Below are positions 18,519-27,291 of a stretch of DNA of 64,000 nt, piece after piece. Both the position numbers and the translations under genes were made by a program. A model generated the notes under the pieces. It was not told the DNA's origin. It made no database searches and saw only the letters and a list, made by a program, of their open reading frames with translations. The DNA comes from Chitinophagaceae bacterium. Lineage in GTDB: Bacteria; Bacteroidota; Bacteroidia; Chitinophagales; Chitinophagaceae. Positions within the stretch are counted from its first letter, which is position 1, and each line of letters opens with the position of its first letter. The stretch is from assembly GCA_017307755.1 (NCBI GenBank), contig JAFKGQ010000009.1, positions 434,001 through 498,000 on the forward strand, read 5' to 3'.

Positions 18519-19672
18519 TGAACCGAAAAGATTTATTCGTGTGGTGTCTGGCCGCCGCCGTCTGTCTGGGTTCCTGCACGAAGTACCCGGAACTGAAGCC
18601 TCAACCCCAGGCGTCTTATCTGCGGGTGTTCAATAGTCTCAATTACACCCGGGGTACCGGAGGTTTACCACCCAATGAAATGACGCTGCTGATCGATCCT
18701 GTGATGGACAAGAATGATCTGCCGGCGGATGCGGCGGTGGTGGGGGACTATATCACCGTGCGAGATCTCTTTAGCAGCAGTTATCCTACCAATGCAGGGA
18801 ATATTGCCGTGACCAAACAATCGGAGTGGCCGGGCTCTTTACCCGTGCTGACGGCGCCTACCATCAACGGGCTTGACCTTTCTGCCTGGGCGCAGGTGCC
18901 ATCGGGGAAACACCGCATCATGCTCATGGGGAGGCCGGAGCCGGACACTCCGTTTGCTCATCTACCGGCTTCGGCGAGGGCGTCTGTCATCGCGGATACG
19001 ACCGTCACTTTTACACCTGGTGAAGTCTATACGCTGGAAGGGGTGGTCTTTGATTTTGCAACCAATCGTACCGGCGCCTATTTGCGGAATGAAAGTTTTA
19101 CGAAGGTCCCATTCAGCATCTTACAGAATTACCTGAGCTTTTATTGTCTGACAGCAACGAATATGAGTCCTGCGGCTGGAAATGGCGCTTTTGATCCTCC
19201 ATTGTATTTGTATTACAGTTTATGGTCGCCTGTGTGTGTCAACACCGGCTATACGGGTATTGCCAAGTATTCCTGCATTTGGCCTACTCCGGTGGTCAAC
19301 CACGTTTATTTTCGTACCGTCAACAACGCATTTGCAACCAGGGCTCCCTATGATAGCCTGCCGATGCCTCCTCTTTCCGACTTCCTCAATCCGGACGGTA
19401 CCTTTGTCGACTCGAACTACCGTCCTTTTCCGCAATTCGACGTAGCCGACGCCCGCGGCGGCAGCAGCCCATTGTATTTCGGGGTATCACCGAATCTCGG
19501 CGGTTATTCCATCAGCCCCGGATTTTATTTTCCGCAGGGTCTTGCCATCGGCACTAGCAACAGCCAGCGGATAGTGGTCTACCCCAGCGTCAATGTTGTA
19601 GAGCTCATCAATGGTGCGGCCTATCTTATGCAATTGCACAGAACATTTGATCCACCTATAATCACCAACTGA
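18518..19672 (+). CDS. Hypothetical lipoprotein, operon-linked to FAS1 proteins
   Basis: A 384-residue protein whose family I do not recognise. The signal peptide ends LGSC (Cys20, followed by T-K), so it is a predicted lipoprotein. The segment SYLRVFNSLNYTRG (about residues 32-45) resembles the first strand of DUF4397-like domains, and SGKHRIMLMGR and FTPGEVYTLEGVVFD fit a beta-sandwich, but no catalytic motif is seen. The start codon overlaps the preceding stop (TAATG) and the next gene begins one base after its own stop, so all three are likely translationally coupled. It probably belongs to the same surface complex as the FAS1 lipoproteins that follow. Confidence 0.75.
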   Translation: MNRKDLFVWCLAAAVCLGSCTKYPELKPQPQASYLRVFNSLNYTRGTGGLPPNEMTLLIDPVMDKNDLPADAAVVGDYITVRDLFSSSYPTNAGNIAVTKQSEWPGSLPVLTAPTINGLDLSAWAQVPSGKHRIMLMGRPEPDTPFAHLPASARASVIADTTVTFTPGEVYTLEGVVFDFATNRTGAYLRNESFTKVPFSILQNYLSFYCLTATNMSPAAGNGAFDPPLYLYYSLWSPVCVNTGYTGIAKYSCIWPTPVVNHVYFRTVNNAFATRAPYDSLPMPPLSDFLNPDGTFVDSNYRPFPQFDVADARGGSSPLYFGVSPNLGGYSISPGFYFPQGLAIGTSNSQRIVVYPSVNVVELINGAAYLMQLHRTFDPPIITN

Positions 19673-19673
19673 T

Positions 19674-20780
19674 ATGTATAGCTATAATAACATCCGGAAT
19701 CTGGCCGCGGGATCCATCTTTGCGTTGTTTGGCGTCGTTCTGGGGGGCTGTCACAAGTCCCAGCCCGACGTCAGCCCCCAGCGCGTGGGCAGGGCGGTGC
19801 AGGATGTCCTGAAGAGTTCTTTCAACGTCAGCCTGTTCAATGCGGCCATGCATTACACCGGGCTGGACGATTCGCTGAAGGGCAGCGGCCCCTACACCAT
19901 CTTCGCACCCGAAGATGCGGCCTTCGATTCCATAGGCATTTCTTCCGTTGCACAGATTGACACGATGGATAAGGTCAAGTTGACGCATTTACTAAAATAT
20001 CATATCCTTTATGGTCAGAACATTCCCCGGCTGCAGGTGGACAACAAGCCCAACAATCCTTTTACCAACTGGGATGGGAAGACCCTGTATATTTCCAGGC
20101 CTTATTCGGGTGATGCCGTCAATAACAACAATTTTATCGTGAATGGAGATACGGTGGTGCAAGCCGATGCCCTGGCTGTCAATGGAGTGGTACACACGCT
20201 TAAAACGGTGCTGAAGTATCAGACCTATAACAGCTGCGCGGATTACCTGAGCGCCGACACGAGCTTTAGTTTTTTTCTCGCCGCACTACGCAACTTCAAT
20301 CTATATAGCATGCTGCAGTCTGCCGGGCCTATTACGGTGCTCGCACCGACCAACAATGCCTTTCGTGGTGTGGGTATAGACATGGACAGCATAAGCCGGC
20401 TGGATACGGTGCATTATCTTCCACTGCTGTTCAAGTCTTATCTGATGCCCAGCTACCTGTATTTCAGCGCGCCGAGGTTAAATAATTACGGGATCTTTTA
20501 TTATTCCCCCGATGGGAGCTACCAGGTAACCGGCAGTTCCTGGTATGATTTCAGCACCGGGCGCGCCTCTCCTGGAGTAGCTGTCTCGGCCTATGATCCG
20601 GGGACCCATGATCCGATACAGCTGTTTTCGATGATAGATGGTAACCCAATAACCCCCTACAACGGATACCCGGCCTCTATCGCTGCTATCCGCAGTCAGG
20701 ATAATCCGGCCGGGAATGGGGTAGTTATTGTTATTGAAGAGACGTTAGCCGGCCCCGATGCCTGCCGGCGACTACATTAA
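19674..20780 (+). CDS. Fasciclin (FAS1) domain lipoprotein, copy A
   Basis: A 368-residue lipoprotein (lipobox LGGC, Cys26, followed by H-K) with two FAS1 domains. The first (about residues 42-180) is the clearest in the array: FNVSLFNAAMHYTGLDDSL, then GPYTIFAPEDAAFDSIG, then LTHLLKYHILYG, matching the conserved H1 box, the YH motif and the H2 region (ADALAVNGVVHTL) of FAS1. The second (about 185-360) has ITVLAPTNNAFRGVG followed by YLPLLFKSYLMP and ends GVVIVIEETL. FAS1 domains mediate adhesion or ligand binding in many extracellular proteins. First of four FAS1 genes in a row, starting one base after the preceding stop. Confidence 0.9.
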   Translation: MYSYNNIRNLAAGSIFALFGVVLGGCHKSQPDVSPQRVGRAVQDVLKSSFNVSLFNAAMHYTGLDDSLKGSGPYTIFAPEDAAFDSIGISSVAQIDTMDKVKLTHLLKYHILYGQNIPRLQVDNKPNNPFTNWDGKTLYISRPYSGDAVNNNNFIVNGDTVVQADALAVNGVVHTLKTVLKYQTYNSCADYLSADTSFSFFLAALRNFNLYSMLQSAGPITVLAPTNNAFRGVGIDMDSISRLDTVHYLPLLFKSYLMPSYLYFSAPRLNNYGIFYYSPDGSYQVTGSSWYDFSTGRASPGVAVSAYDPGTHDPIQLFSMIDGNPITPYNGYPASIAAIRSQDNPAGNGVVIVIEETLAGPDACRRLH

Positions 20781-20792
20781 TAGAGACAAAAA

Positions 20793-22034
20793 ATGAATTT
20801 TATCATGCAAGCAATCCGACTGATCTTTATTCGCGGTATTTTGTTTACGGGTGTGTTATTGTTCTGCTTGTATTCGTGCAATAAAGCCATTCAAAATCCG
20901 CAGACTTTTCCCGTCCATCCTGTCCCTGTCTTTGACTCCCTGCATGATCTCCGGCATATGATGGACAGTCTGCCCAACTCCGGTCTTTTTTTACTGGCGT
21001 TGCAACGAACGGGATATGACAGTCTGCTGCGGCGAAAGGATTCTGTTTATACCCTGCTGGTCCCGACGGACAGCCTGCTTATTTCCATGGGCTATACCAG
21101 GGATGTCATCAGTTATCTGGATACTAAGCTGTTGCTGACCGGGATTATCATTCCCCAGTTCCTGTACGGGAATTTTTCGGATTCTTTGCTCGATGTGTCA
21201 GGATATGTGCCCGCGACGACCAAGGCCGACCCGACGTCGCAGACCTCGTATACATACCGGCTGGGCAAGCAGGCAGGGCCCGTCGGGGGCCTCTGGATCT
21301 TTGCGTCGCAGATCAGTCCCAAGACCGGCGGACTACGTGCATCCAACGGGTATCTCTATTCTGTGAATACCTACTACTATCCCTCCGTCGTAAATGCCTG
21401 GAAGTTGCTGCAATCGAAACCGGAATTTAGTTATTTTGTTGCGGCGTGCCAAATCAACGACAGTGTTGCCAACGCGATGGGGCTGCCGTACAGGGGGGAT
21501 CCGCTGAACCTCCCAAGCGATACCAGTATTTTTTTTAGTGCCGGCATCACTTATTTTGTGCCGACCAACCAGGCCTTTATCGATGCCGGATTTCGGACGA
21601 TCAACGATATCCGGGCTTATGCGCTCACTACCCAGTACGATCCTTCCAATACCACTGTAAGTCCGCTGGACACCATCATTTACGGCCACTGTATGCCGGA
21701 CACTGCGGTGCTGTCATTCGACTTGCAACATAACCCGGGCTTTAATCAGCGGCCACTGGCCTCCGCTGTCAGCGGGTATGACAAAAAAGCTTTTCAAAGT
21801 ATAATGTATAATCTTGCTTACAAGATCAATAACGATCCATATAATTATCCCGCGCAATATGGGCGGACGCAGCCCTATATAGGCGAAATATTTTTCCAGG
21901 CCTCCGGCAGCACTATAACGATGACTTGCAATTCGGGCAGGAAGCCGCCGGCAGCGAGGATCGTCGAGCCTGACATGGTGTGTGCGTATAATTTAATCTT
22001 ACATGGGGTGGATCATCTTTTTTGGCCCTACTAA
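20793..22034 (+). CDS. Fasciclin-like double-domain lipoprotein, copy B
   Basis: A 413-residue lipoprotein (lipobox LYSC, Cys29, followed by N-K; an alternative Met5 start gives a more usual-length signal). Two divergent FAS1 domains: the first (about 45-195) with SGLFLLALQRTGYDSLL and VYTLLVPTDSLLISMGY, the second (about 200-410) with ITYFVPTNQAFIDAGF. The YH motif of classical FAS1 domains is not obvious, so this copy is more diverged than copy A. It lies 12 bp after copy A and 10 bp before the likely start of copy C. Probably a surface-exposed binding or adhesive component; no ligand can be assigned. Confidence 0.82.
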   Translation: MNFIMQAIRLIFIRGILFTGVLLFCLYSCNKAIQNPQTFPVHPVPVFDSLHDLRHMMDSLPNSGLFLLALQRTGYDSLLRRKDSVYTLLVPTDSLLISMGYTRDVISYLDTKLLLTGIIIPQFLYGNFSDSLLDVSGYVPATTKADPTSQTSYTYRLGKQAGPVGGLWIFASQISPKTGGLRASNGYLYSVNTYYYPSVVNAWKLLQSKPEFSYFVAACQINDSVANAMGLPYRGDPLNLPSDTSIFFSAGITYFVPTNQAFIDAGFRTINDIRAYALTTQYDPSNTTVSPLDTIIYGHCMPDTAVLSFDLQHNPGFNQRPLASAVSGYDKKAFQSIMYNLAYKINNDPYNYPAQYGRTQPYIGEIFFQASGSTITMTCNSGRKPPAARIVEPDMVCAYNLILHGVDHLFWPY

Positions 22035-22044
22035 ATTAAACGTT

Positions 22045-23412
22045 ATGTTGTCTATGTTAATACGTTATTTAAAAAAATGGGTGGTTGCGGCGAGTCTGTT
22101 GGCGCTGGTCTTTTCCTGTAAGAAGAACATGACGCCAGGGCAGAATGGGTTGTATGACGACCCTCAGTCCCTCTACAGTCTTATCGGCGCTAATTTTAAT
22201 CTGAGCCATTGTGATACGGCCCTGCAAATTACCGGATTGGACACCTTACTGGCACGCAAGGGCGCCTATACCGTCTTTGTGGTGCAGGACGACAATTATC
22301 CGACGGATGGCGGAATTTTCGCGGGGACTATTACCTATCCCACCGGTGGTAATTTTTATGGCAAGGGCTATGCGCAAGGTCCATTTGCTGCCAGCCTCAC
22401 CAATTATTACTATTGGTATGTGCAGCAGGGCAATGTCCCCTATCTCAAGCGGGTGGCGGGCTACCACATCCTGCCGCAGAAGCTGAACATAGCTGATATC
22501 CCTATGGGGCTTAACAAAGCATATGTTACGCTGGCGGGGGACTCCGTCTTTATCTCCAAATATGCCGACCCTCATTCGTCCGGGGGTGACCCGATCGTGA
22601 CTGTCAACGGCATCCGGGTGATCCGTCATGATTTCCAGGCTTCCAACGGCACCTATCATGTGTTGAACCAGCTGCTCTTCCCCAATCCCAATACGAGTAC
22701 CTGGGCCATTCTTTCCGGCACCAATGCGCTGGGGTGGGCTTTCGAACCCATTGCCAATAGTACTTATGGCCAGTGTTGCAATTCTAATCCTCCCCACGAT
22801 ACCCTTGGGTTCGGGATGCGGGCATACAATTATGGTACATTTACCACGGCACTGGTGCGGACAGGGTTATACAAGCTGCTGCAGGGCGCCGGCGCCTATA
22901 CGGTGATGGCTGTACCCAACAACTTTTTTCTTAATCCATACAGTCCTTCGCGCCCGATGTTGAGCCAGCAGCAGGTGCTGACGATGAACCTGGATACCCT
23001 GACGAAGATCATGAAACTCCATATTATTCCGGGAAGGTATTTCCTGAGCGATTTTCAATCCTATCCATTCGATGCCCATGTGCTGGATACCCTCTACAGT
23101 CCTGCTTTCGGGCAATGGACCTATAGCAAGCCGCTGGTGTTTCCCACTATCGGGAAGGATTCACTCTATGTGATCCCCAACGGGCTGCCGATAGGCGGCA
23201 CAACTCCCGGATTCTGGGTGTTCGGTCCGGGGAACCTGTGGTACAGCCGCTACGCGAGTCAGTACCAGAATCAATTTGCGCAAACGGGAGAACCGGCAGG
23301 GTTGCTGCTGGATGGGTCTGCTTTCTATGACGGCAGTTTGCAACCCCAGGATGTTGTGGCGCCCAATGGGGTTGTACAATATCTGTACGCTACCGAACTA
23401 GTTCCAAGATAA
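22045..23412 (+). CDS. Fasciclin-like double-domain lipoprotein, copy C
   Basis: A 455-residue lipoprotein starting at ATG 22045; an in-frame ATG at 22003 would overlap the previous gene and lacks a signal. Another ATG at 22054 is possible. The lipobox is VFSC (Cys25 followed by K-K). The first FAS1 domain (about 48-225) shows LSHCDTALQITGLDTLLA, GAYTVFVVQDDNYP, LKRVAGYHILPQKL and a terminal GTYHVLNQLL. The second (about 245-450) shows TTALVRTGLYKLLQGAGAY, the classical LTKIMKLHIIPGRY and GVVQYLYATELV. The first domain has an enlarged loop between its H1 box and YH motif. Gap to the next FAS1 gene is 10 bp. Confidence 0.85.
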   Translation: MLSMLIRYLKKWVVAASLLALVFSCKKNMTPGQNGLYDDPQSLYSLIGANFNLSHCDTALQITGLDTLLARKGAYTVFVVQDDNYPTDGGIFAGTITYPTGGNFYGKGYAQGPFAASLTNYYYWYVQQGNVPYLKRVAGYHILPQKLNIADIPMGLNKAYVTLAGDSVFISKYADPHSSGGDPIVTVNGIRVIRHDFQASNGTYHVLNQLLFPNPNTSTWAILSGTNALGWAFEPIANSTYGQCCNSNPPHDTLGFGMRAYNYGTFTTALVRTGLYKLLQGAGAYTVMAVPNNFFLNPYSPSRPMLSQQQVLTMNLDTLTKIMKLHIIPGRYFLSDFQSYPFDAHVLDTLYSPAFGQWTYSKPLVFPTIGKDSLYVIPNGLPIGGTTPGFWVFGPGNLWYSRYASQYQNQFAQTGEPAGLLLDGSAFYDGSLQPQDVVAPNGVVQYLYATELVPR

Positions 23413-23422
23413 AATTTTTTTT

Positions 23423-24400
23423 ATGAAGAGAAACAGCCATTTTCAACGTCTGTCCGTCTTTGCGGTGTTTTTGGTCTTTACGATCTTTGCTGTATCGTGT
23501 AAAAAGAACAGCGGCGCGGGCGCTTCCACGCAGACATTGCGGCAGTATTTCAGCAGTGCGTCACAATATACTCTTTTTAACAAGGCGCTGCAGAGGACCG
23601 GGCTGGACACGCTGCTGGGTGGAGCGATACCTTATACGGTGTTTGCCGTCGGCGATTCGGGCATGATACATAGCGGCTATACTTCTGCAGGGATCGATAC
23701 GACCAATATCCCGCGACTCAGGCGAACCTTGCTGTACCAGATCATCCAGGGCAGCATCACCAGCGCGAGTCTGCAACTTTACCAGGAGATACCACTGACT
23801 ACAGCGGACAGCGGTATACAGGCTTACCTGGAACAAAACAACTTTGGCTTATTTTTTAATGGCATTCCGGTGGCTGGTGTCGATAGCGGTCTGTCCAATG
23901 GCATTATTCAGCGGATGCAAACGATGGCCGCCCCCCCTGTAGGGGATCTGTATACCACCGTTGGTACGATCCCTTCGCTGAGCGATTATAACTTTTTGAT
24001 CCATTATGTCGGTCAATATGGATCTCCGGGTGATTATTTACGGGCTGCCAGTCCTGCCTCGCCGCTCACCGTCTTTTTGCCCAACAATACTCTCTTCGCC
24101 GCGTTAGGTTGGGACAATCTCACCGCCATACAGCAGGGAGGCTATTTTTCCAATGTCTACTTCTGGGGCAACGGGCAGTATTATACATGCGATTTTCTCG
24201 GAGCCTCCAATCTTTTTCTGAACGCGGATCAATTTGGGAACAGAAACTATTTATGGTTCACCAAGGACGGATATAGTTTTTACCCCAATACCACAGTCAG
24301 CAATGGTATCGGGAATGCCAATACCCGATATCAGATCGTCCTGGCGAATATCGTCTGCACTAATGGCGTGATCCATACTTTTCAACCCTATTCATATTAA
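23423..24400 (+). CDS. Fasciclin-like double-domain lipoprotein, copy D
   Basis: A 325-residue lipoprotein, the shortest of the four FAS1 copies (lipobox AVSC, Cys26 followed by K-K). The first FAS1 domain (about 38-175) has YTLFNKALQRTGLDTLLGG and PYTVFAVGDSGMIHSGY with LRRTLLYQIIQGS in place of the usual YH motif. The second (about 180-322) has SPLTVFLPNNTLFAALGW and ends IVCTNGVIHTFQPYSY, which is the conserved C-terminal H2-type block of FAS1. It follows copy C by 10 bp and precedes the IPT/NHL gene by 10 bp, so it closes the FAS1 array. Confidence 0.85.
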   Translation: MKRNSHFQRLSVFAVFLVFTIFAVSCKKNSGAGASTQTLRQYFSSASQYTLFNKALQRTGLDTLLGGAIPYTVFAVGDSGMIHSGYTSAGIDTTNIPRLRRTLLYQIIQGSITSASLQLYQEIPLTTADSGIQAYLEQNNFGLFFNGIPVAGVDSGLSNGIIQRMQTMAAPPVGDLYTTVGTIPSLSDYNFLIHYVGQYGSPGDYLRAASPASPLTVFLPNNTLFAALGWDNLTAIQQGGYFSNVYFWGNGQYYTCDFLGASNLFLNADQFGNRNYLWFTKDGYSFYPNTTVSNGIGNANTRYQIVLANIVCTNGVIHTFQPYSY

Positions 24401-24410
24401 TGCACTTGCT

Positions 24411-26570
24411 ATGAAACTTTATATCGGGATCTTTATTTTGGCTCTTTTCCTGTCTGCCTGTGGAAAGAAATTTATGGACCCCAAGGGCAACCAGTTCCTG
24501 GCGGCCGAAGTGACGGCGAGCCCGTTGACGATAGCGTCCGATAGCCTGGTGACCATAACGGGCCAGGGTTTTAGTACCGACCCGAACCAGGACCAGGTCT
24601 TTTTTAACGGAACAGGTGCGGCTGTGCTGCAAGCCAGTGCTACCCGGCTGGTGGTGAAGGCGCCGGCTGCGGGGTCGACGGGCAATATAACGGTGAGGGT
24701 CAATGGAGAGCAAGCCAATGGTCCCGTATTCACCTATCCTTCGAGCAGTGTCTTTTCCATGAGCCCTTTGAGCGGTGTTGACAGTACCACGGTCACACTT
24801 GCCACCGCCATCCGTGTAGGTCCTACGGCGTCCACGACGGTGCTGTTTGGCAATCTGCCGGGGAAGGTACTTTATACGGATTCCAGCCGGATCATCGTAT
24901 CAGCTCCTCATGGGGTGCAGACCGGCCAGCTGAGTATCCAGACTAATGGACAGCAATATGCCGGCCCGGTGTTTACCTTAATCACGGTACAGGCGGTCAG
25001 TCCGAATATCCAGGGTTCGGGGGGGGGCACGGTGCAGATCATCGGCACAGGGTTCAATCCCGTACCCAACCGCAATGCTGTAACCTTTACTCAGAAATTT
25101 ACCGGCAATCCCGTACCTGCAACCGTCGTCGGGGGTAGTGTCGACACGCTGACTGTGCAGCTTCCCGCGGGTGTCGGTACGGGTCCTGTTACGGTGAATC
25201 CGAACAATCAGAATGTGGTCACCGGCCCCATCTTTACCTTGTTTTCGATTGATTCGAGGTCCAGCCAGCCGTATAGTTTTCCTTTTATTGCCACCTCCGG
25301 GATACCCCAGCTGTTGATAGGCAGCGGCTTCAACCCTGATGTCAGCCAGAATCACCTGACGGTGAACGGTCTTCCCTGCACGGTGACGTATGTCAGTCCT
25401 ACCGGGGATTCTATCCTTTACTATCTGCCTGATCTGATCAATCCCCCCCAGATAGGGCTTGCTAATGGCCCTCTGGTCCTGCAGTCGGGCAGTCTGACGG
25501 CCACAACCGCGGGTCTGCAGAACATCGCCTATGAAGAAGTAACCACGCTGGCCGGCGGCAGTTACGGTCTGGCTAATGGAAAGGGGAAGAACGCTCAGTT
25601 CGAGACGCTGGCGGGCATTACGTATGGTCATCCATTAGGCGCTGCTGCTTATAATAGTCCCGCCTATTTCTATGTAGTGGACAGGGAGGCCAATAATGTC
25701 CGGCGGATAACGACGGATGGTATTGTCACATTGGTGGCCGGCAGTCCAACCGGCCAGGCCGGTTATGCGGATGGCATCGGCGCCAGCGCCCTGTTCAATG
25801 CCCCCAGTGGGGTTGTAATTGACAATAACGGCTACCTGTGGGTTGCTGACAGCGGCAATTTCAGGGTCCGAGTGATCGACCCGAAAACTTACCAGGTTAC
25901 CACTGTTGCGGGGACCGGAGTGCCGGGTACGGCCGACGGTGTGGGGGTGTCAGCACAGTTCCTGGGGCCTACGGGTGTCTCCCTGTACGGCTCAAATTGT
26001 TACAGCTGCGGTCTTACGGCTTCGGTGGTGATCACCGACGCGGCCGGCGGCACCGGCAGTTTGCGTCAGGTTGTCCGGCTCAGTGATGGATCGGTGACTG
26101 TAACGACCCTTCAATCCGGGTTGATCAATCCGAGATCGCCCTATGGTGGATATAGCCAGGTGGCCTATGTCGACAACGAGGCGGTGTATTATTATAATGC
26201 CGGAGGTTTTTTGGCTGGTACACCCGGTTCCGCCGGATTTATGAATGGACCTTCGGGGGCTTTGTTTAATAACCCTTTGGGGTTGGTGGCTATGTCGCCT
26301 CCTATTCCCGGTACTTTTTGGATGGTAGGCGATGCCGGCAACAATGTTATCCGGGTCATCTATAACAATACTTATACGACTGGTACAGGCCCTTATCCCG
26401 TGTACACCTACATCGGCGGAATGGGCGGCACCACGGCAGGGTACCAGGACGGTGGTTTCCGAACGGCTTTGTTTAACAAACCGGGGGCTATGATTACGGT
26501 GCCAAACAGTTATAAAACTTTTTTATACGTATGTGACGTGGGGAATCACGCCATCCGGATAATCAATTAA
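24411..26570 (+). CDS. IPT/TIG and NHL-repeat lipoprotein
   Basis: A 719-residue lipoprotein (lipobox LSAC, Cys17 followed by G-K). Four IPT/TIG immunoglobulin-like domains occupy about residues 33-110, 113-190, 194-278 and 285-372, each with the pattern 'vtItGtGF....' and 'v..G.a....V......L.v..P....G.v.V'. From about 376 to the end there are NHL-like beta-propeller repeats (VTTLAGG..GLANGKG..AQFETLAGI, YVVDREANNVRRIT, LWVADSGNFRVRVID, FLYVCDVGNHAIRIIN). The combination is common as a surface lipoprotein after SusC/SusD or FAS1 genes in Bacteroidota and implies binding rather than catalysis. It is the last gene of the compact run; 157 bp separate it from the sigma gene. Confidence 0.9.
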   Translation: MKLYIGIFILALFLSACGKKFMDPKGNQFLAAEVTASPLTIASDSLVTITGQGFSTDPNQDQVFFNGTGAAVLQASATRLVVKAPAAGSTGNITVRVNGEQANGPVFTYPSSSVFSMSPLSGVDSTTVTLATAIRVGPTASTTVLFGNLPGKVLYTDSSRIIVSAPHGVQTGQLSIQTNGQQYAGPVFTLITVQAVSPNIQGSGGGTVQIIGTGFNPVPNRNAVTFTQKFTGNPVPATVVGGSVDTLTVQLPAGVGTGPVTVNPNNQNVVTGPIFTLFSIDSRSSQPYSFPFIATSGIPQLLIGSGFNPDVSQNHLTVNGLPCTVTYVSPTGDSILYYLPDLINPPQIGLANGPLVLQSGSLTATTAGLQNIAYEEVTTLAGGSYGLANGKGKNAQFETLAGITYGHPLGAAAYNSPAYFYVVDREANNVRRITTDGIVTLVAGSPTGQAGYADGIGASALFNAPSGVVIDNNGYLWVADSGNFRVRVIDPKTYQVTTVAGTGVPGTADGVGVSAQFLGPTGVSLYGSNCYSCGLTASVVITDAAGGTGSLRQVVRLSDGSVTVTTLQSGLINPRSPYGGYSQVAYVDNEAVYYYNAGGFLAGTPGSAGFMNGPSGALFNNPLGLVAMSPPIPGTFWMVGDAGNNVIRVIYNNTYTTGTGPYPVYTYIGGMGGTTAGYQDGGFRTALFNKPGAMITVPNSYKTFLYVCDVGNHAIRIIN

Positions 26571-26727
26571 CAAACAAGACGAATACTGTCTTTTGTCGTG
26601 GATAATTTACGATTCCTTAATATGCTGTTCACCCGGGGGATATATGATCTTCCTAATTTCATGGACTGCTTTGGTGCGGTTTCGGACTTGGTGGTTTACC
26701 GTGCCTGTATAGAAAAAAGACTGTACT

Positions 26728-27291
26728 ATGAATCTCTCTCCCAACGAAATCGTGAGAACCGACGAGGAACTGATCGATCTGCTGAAGACGGATGAACAGA
26801 TTGCAGTAAAGGGCATATACGAGAAATACTGGAGATCCCTTTTAAAATTTGCTTTTAGCTTTACCCGGGATGAGACGGATGCCAAGGATATTGTACAGGA
26901 AGTATTTGTAAGGCTGGTGGTAAAAGAACAATTGAAGGGGGTACAGACTAACTTACGTGCATATCTATACGCTGCTGTAAAATATGATTGCATTCGATAT
27001 CTGCGTACCAGGTTCTCTTCGGTGGAACTCGACGAGCATTACGAGCAATTTCTTGCCGCCACATCCAAGGATCAAACTGCGCACTCTTTATTGTTCAAGG
27101 AATTGGAATATCATTATGAAAAAGAGCTTGCGTATCTGCCGCCCCGGCTGAAGCAGGTGTTTGAGCTGAGCCGGAAGCAGGGGCTCAATTCGACGGAGAT
27201 CTCCATGTATCTGGGGGTGTCCAATCAGACGGTGAGGAACCAGATCTCCCAGGTCATCCGGATCCTGAGACAGAAGCTGCGGTATGAGTAG
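26728..27291 (+). CDS. ECF-type RNA polymerase sigma-70 factor (Bacteroidota type)
   Basis: A 187-residue ECF sigma factor. Region 2 is visible at about residues 20-90 (IAVKGIYEKYWRSLLKFAFS, DETDAKDIVQEVFVRLVVK, NLRAYLYAAVKYDCIRYLR) and region 4 at about 125-182 (YLPPRLKQVFELSRKQGLNS.EI...LGVSNQTVRNQIS). In this phylum the usual order is sigma, fecR, STN receptor; here no fecR follows. The 3' end overlaps a convergent GNAT gene by 38 bp. The unpaired FecR/STN-receptor pair at 12523-16933 lies upstream on the same strand and is the natural partner candidate, but this is inference. Confidence 0.93.
   Translation: MNLSPNEIVRTDEELIDLLKTDEQIAVKGIYEKYWRSLLKFAFSFTRDETDAKDIVQEVFVRLVVKEQLKGVQTNLRAYLYAAVKYDCIRYLRTRFSSVELDEHYEQFLAATSKDQTAHSLLFKELEYHYEKELAYLPPRLKQVFELSRKQGLNSTEISMYLGVSNQTVRNQISQVIRILRQKLRYE

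Noticed and set aside
26571..26597. Hairpin after the IPT/NHL gene as a terminator
   Set aside because: Only a 5-bp stem (AAGAC/GTCTT) with a short mixed tail; too weak to call.
26598..26795. 65-codon open frame before the ECF sigma gene
   Set aside because: No motif or signal, and it runs into the sigma coding region in another frame.
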